Assembly (NCBI RefSeq): GCF_007971225.1
Contig: NZ_CP042435.1
Location: 496,001-560,000, forward strand
DNA from: Panacibacter ginsenosidivorans
GTDB taxonomy: Bacteria > Bacteroidota > Bacteroidia > Chitinophagales > Chitinophagaceae
Length of the DNA: 64,000 nt
Direction: 5' to 3'
In this document: positions 61,999 to 64,000 of the stretch, one piece after another
Position numbering within the stretch: the first letter of the stretch is position 1
Layout of the letters: each line of letters starts with the position of its first letter
Notes under the pieces: model-generated
Seen by the model: only the letters and a program-made list of their open reading frames with translations
Told to the model about the DNA's origin: nothing
The model's database searches: none
Position numbers and translations under genes: made by a program

Positions 61999-63688
61999 CT
62001 AATGAAATAACTTGATTACAAAATTGCAGGCTGTTGCTGTTATGCGTGATAAGTATCACAATTTTACCTGAATCAGCAAGTTCTCTAAAATGTTGCATTA
62101 AAACAAGCTCAGTAGCTTCATCAAGCTCATTAAAAGGTTCGTCAAGAATTATTACATCTGCTTCTTTATACAATGCCCTTGCAATAGCAATACGTTGCCG
62201 TTGACCACCACTGATATTCTTTCCGTTCTCTGTAATTATTTTGCCGATACCTTCGGGTAAGGTATCGACAAACTCTGTAAGCATACTTTTTTTAATTACA
62301 TGCTGCAACAAGCTGCCATCATAATTATCCTCCAGCAACGTAATGTTTTTAAGAATGGAATCATGCAGCATAAAAGCTTCCTGCTTAACATAGGCAATGC
62401 GGTTCCAGTAATTTCTTTGTTCTAAATTATCAATAGCTTTTCCGTTATATAAAATGCTTCCTTTATCCGGAGATAAAAACCCAAGCAAAATATTAATAAG
62501 TGTTGTTTTACCTTTTCCTGAATTCCCTTGTATACCCGTAAAAGAGCCTGCAGAAAATGTACAGTTAAATCCATTAAAAATTTTATTATCCTTATAAGAA
62601 AAGAAAATATCATCAAGAGATATTTCCTGTAATTTTTCTGCAGTAAAACATACCGTAGGTTTAACCCATAATTTTTTTCCTCTCACCAATTCATCCATTG
62701 CATAATAATAGGTCTTTGCCGTACTGTTGAAATTAATGATCTTGGAAATGCCGGGGATTATTTTATAAGCTGCAGCCATATACGCACCAAGTGTAAAAAT
62801 ACCTGTTGCATTTTCTGAGTCTGCAAACCGGCCGGCTACAATAAGCAGGAATAAACCAAATACTGCAAACGCCTCAAAAAACCTGGATGGCATACCCTGT
62901 GCAATCTGCAGGTCTGCAACATAATTGTTCACAGTTTGCTGAATAGCTGCATAGCGATCAACAAACAATTTATTTTTATCGTAGATATTACTTTCCACAA
63001 AACCATACAATGCTTCGTGCAGGAACTGGATGTTGCGCTCATTAGCAGTGCTGATATTCTTTCTGATGCCGGTTAATCTTTTCCTGGTAATATAAGTTAG
63101 AAAACCAATAGCTGGTATTAACACAGCCGATATGATCAGCAATAGCTGAGCGTCATATATCAATAATGCAGTAATAGTAAGAATGATGAGTATAAGCTCT
63201 GTTGCAACCTGCATAAAGCCTGATAAAATAAAATGTGCAAACTCTACCGGGTAGTAACATATTTTCCTGATGAATGAAGCAGAATCAATATTTACATAGT
63301 CTTCATAACCACCTTCCAGGTATCGCAAAAGGTTCTCTTTAGACAAGCCTGATGAAACATTATTTATATACCTGTAATGCAATTTATAAACGTAGTATCC
63401 AAACAGGCTTTTGATTAAGAAAACGGTGATTAGTAATGCAGCTGGTAAAAGAGAACCTGCTCTAAAATGCCAGCTTGCTAAAATGTTTGTATTTACAGAA
63501 ATAGACTGCGGAGAATAAAAGTTGATAACTACAAAAAGAAAAGCAATAGAAAGAATATCTGCAAGACTTACAGCAGTATTCAGCAGCATTATTAGCAATA
63601 GTTTCTTTCTTTCTTTTGCTGAAAGAATAAAAATGATATTGCGGAATATATTTTTCAAAATGTAATAAACAGTTTGCTGCGGCGGCAA
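61988..63688 (-). CDS. ABC exporter, fused permease and ATPase
   Basis: 566 residues. Six membrane spans occupy the first ~320 residues (for example LLIMLLNTAVSLADILSIAF and LLPAALLITVFLIKSLF). The ATPase domain has Walker A GNSGKGKTTLIN, the signature NISGGQRQRIAIARAL, and Walker B VIILDEPFNELDEATEL, with the switch His in ILITHNS. This half-size exporter acts as a dimer. Type and context (overlap with a GT4 gene; nearby radical SAM and glycosyltransferase genes) fit export of a lipid-linked glycan or glycolipid across the inner membrane. Confidence 0.88.
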   Translation of the reverse strand: MPPQQTVYYILKNIFRNIIFILSAKERKKLLLIMLLNTAVSLADILSIAFLFVVINFYSPQSISVNTNILASWHFRAGSLLPAALLITVFLIKSLFGYYVYKLHYRYINNVSSGLSKENLLRYLEGGYEDYVNIDSASFIRKICYYPVEFAHFILSGFMQVATELILIILTITALLIYDAQLLLIISAVLIPAIGFLTYITRKRLTGIRKNISTANERNIQFLHEALYGFVESNIYDKNKLFVDRYAAIQQTVNNYVADLQIAQGMPSRFFEAFAVFGLFLLIVAGRFADSENATGIFTLGAYMAAAYKIIPGISKIINFNSTAKTYYYAMDELVRGKKLWVKPTVCFTAEKLQEISLDDIFFSYKDNKIFNGFNCTFSAGSFTGIQGNSGKGKTTLINILLGFLSPDKGSILYNGKAIDNLEQRNYWNRIAYVKQEAFMLHDSILKNITLLEDNYDGSLLQHVIKKSMLTEFVDTLPEGIGKIITENGKNISGGQRQRIAIARALYKEADVIILDEPFNELDEATELVLMQHFRELADSGKIVILITHNSNSLQFCNQVISLDEE

Positions 63689-63750
63689 TATAGAAGATAT
63701 AAGAAAGCAAAGATTATTTTAACGCTATTATTTTAAGAAGGGAATTTTTA

Positions 63751-63810
63751 TGAACCAGGTTTTTATCCCTTTTGGCGGCAACTGTTGCGTCGCACTCTTG
63801 TACGTTATAA
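63751..63810. repeat. Interspersed palindromic element, left half
   Basis: GAACCAGGTTTTTATCCC, then GTTGCGTCGCACTCTTGTAC at 63784-63803. A right half is not seen before the terminator. Confidence 0.65.
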
Positions 63811-63825
63811 CTTTATTCAGCTTTT

Positions 63826-63860
63826 AAAAAATACTGCGAAGCCTTCGGCTTCGCAGTATA
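63826..63860 (-). terminator. Rho-independent terminator
   Basis: A perfect 13-bp stem ATACTGCGAAGCC/GGCTTCGCAGTAT with a TTC loop is followed by TTTTTAAAAG on the minus strand. It lies about 30 bases past the stop of the partial gene at the window edge. Confidence 0.8.
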
Positions 63861-63890
63861 AATTTATCTGTGAATGTATAACTATCCAAA

Positions 63891-64000
63891 TTACCGGGTC
63901 ACTGCTTCTTTCTCCAAAAAAGCTTTAAGCGAAGAACCAATAAGACTGTTCCAGCCCTTTGCAAAATTCTCTTTTGCAAAAGCAGGGTTGCTTGCCGGGA
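63891..64000 (-). CDS. C-terminal part of a protein, possibly SRPBCC-like
   Basis: Read on the minus strand, the frame entering at the right edge ends with TAA at 63891-63893. The 35 visible residues (AFAKENFAKGWNSLIGSSLK, then AFLEKEAVTR) match the C-terminal helix of AHSA1/SRPBCC proteins, where a GW-x-S/N-L pattern is frequent. The rest lies outside the window, so this is a tentative call. A strong terminator follows. Confidence 0.5.
   Translation of the reverse strand, partial: PASNPAFAKENFAKGWNSLIGSSLKAFLEKEAVTR

Overview
The window is chromosomal DNA of a member of the Bacteroidota, most likely family Chitinophagaceae or a close relative. This is inferred from gene content (two M13 lipoprotein peptidases, AtuA/DUF1446 proteins, Tat-exported Gfo/Idh/MocA and sugar-isomerase-like proteins, BT4734/DUF3987 element proteins), from AT-rich DNA, and from Bacteroidota-type promoters of the form TTTG...TAnnTTTG. 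No rRNA, tRNA or CRISPR array was seen.

Bases 1-29405 are host chromosome. In order they hold an AtuA pair with an amidohydrolase, a CitMHS transporter and an esterase; a leucine-rich membrane protein overlapping a CPBP intramembrane protease; two exported sugar-metabolism proteins; a copper module (a multicopper oxidase joined to a CopB-like barrel, plus a DUF3347 protein); three DJ-1/PfpI proteins, two of them tandem GlxA-type regulators; and an orphan histidine kinase and katG lying between two M13 peptidases.

Bases 29406-50167 are an integrated mobile island of about 20.7 kb, inserted in the last codons of mnmE. An 18-bp direct repeat marks both ends and restores the mnmE C-terminus. At the right end lie a tyrosine integrase, three small HTH proteins and a BT4734/DUF3987 replication protein. 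No conjugation genes or relaxase were recognised. The cargo has two parts. One is a metal cassette (MerT-MerP fusion, ArsR regulator, GDCCVxC protein, VOC protein). The other is a tight five-gene minus-strand defence operon: XRE controller, type IIG Eco57I-like restriction-methylase, second Eco57I-like methylase, a 692-residue prokaryotic Argonaute whose catalytic residues look degenerate, and a small Cys-rich protein. This Argonaute plus restriction-modification operon is the strongest candidate for an undescribed system.

The metal cassette is bracketed by two copies of a conserved sequence whose core and 3' flank are nearly identical but whose two helices differ in sequence while staying paired. 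That is the pattern of a structured RNA or a folded DNA site. Next to the left copy is about 1 kb of GC-rich DNA with no convincing gene.

Bases 50150-64000 return to the chromosome: mnmE, then a surface-glycan or metabolite cluster (nucleotidyltransferase, two SAM methyltransferases, B12 radical SAM enzyme, three glycosyltransferases, a possible fourth, an amidohydrolase and an ABC exporter). A palindromic interspersed element, core GTTGCGTCGCACACTTGTAC or its GTTGTGTCACTCACTTGTAC variant, occurs at 16 intergenic loci. Fifteen are on host DNA and one is inside the island.
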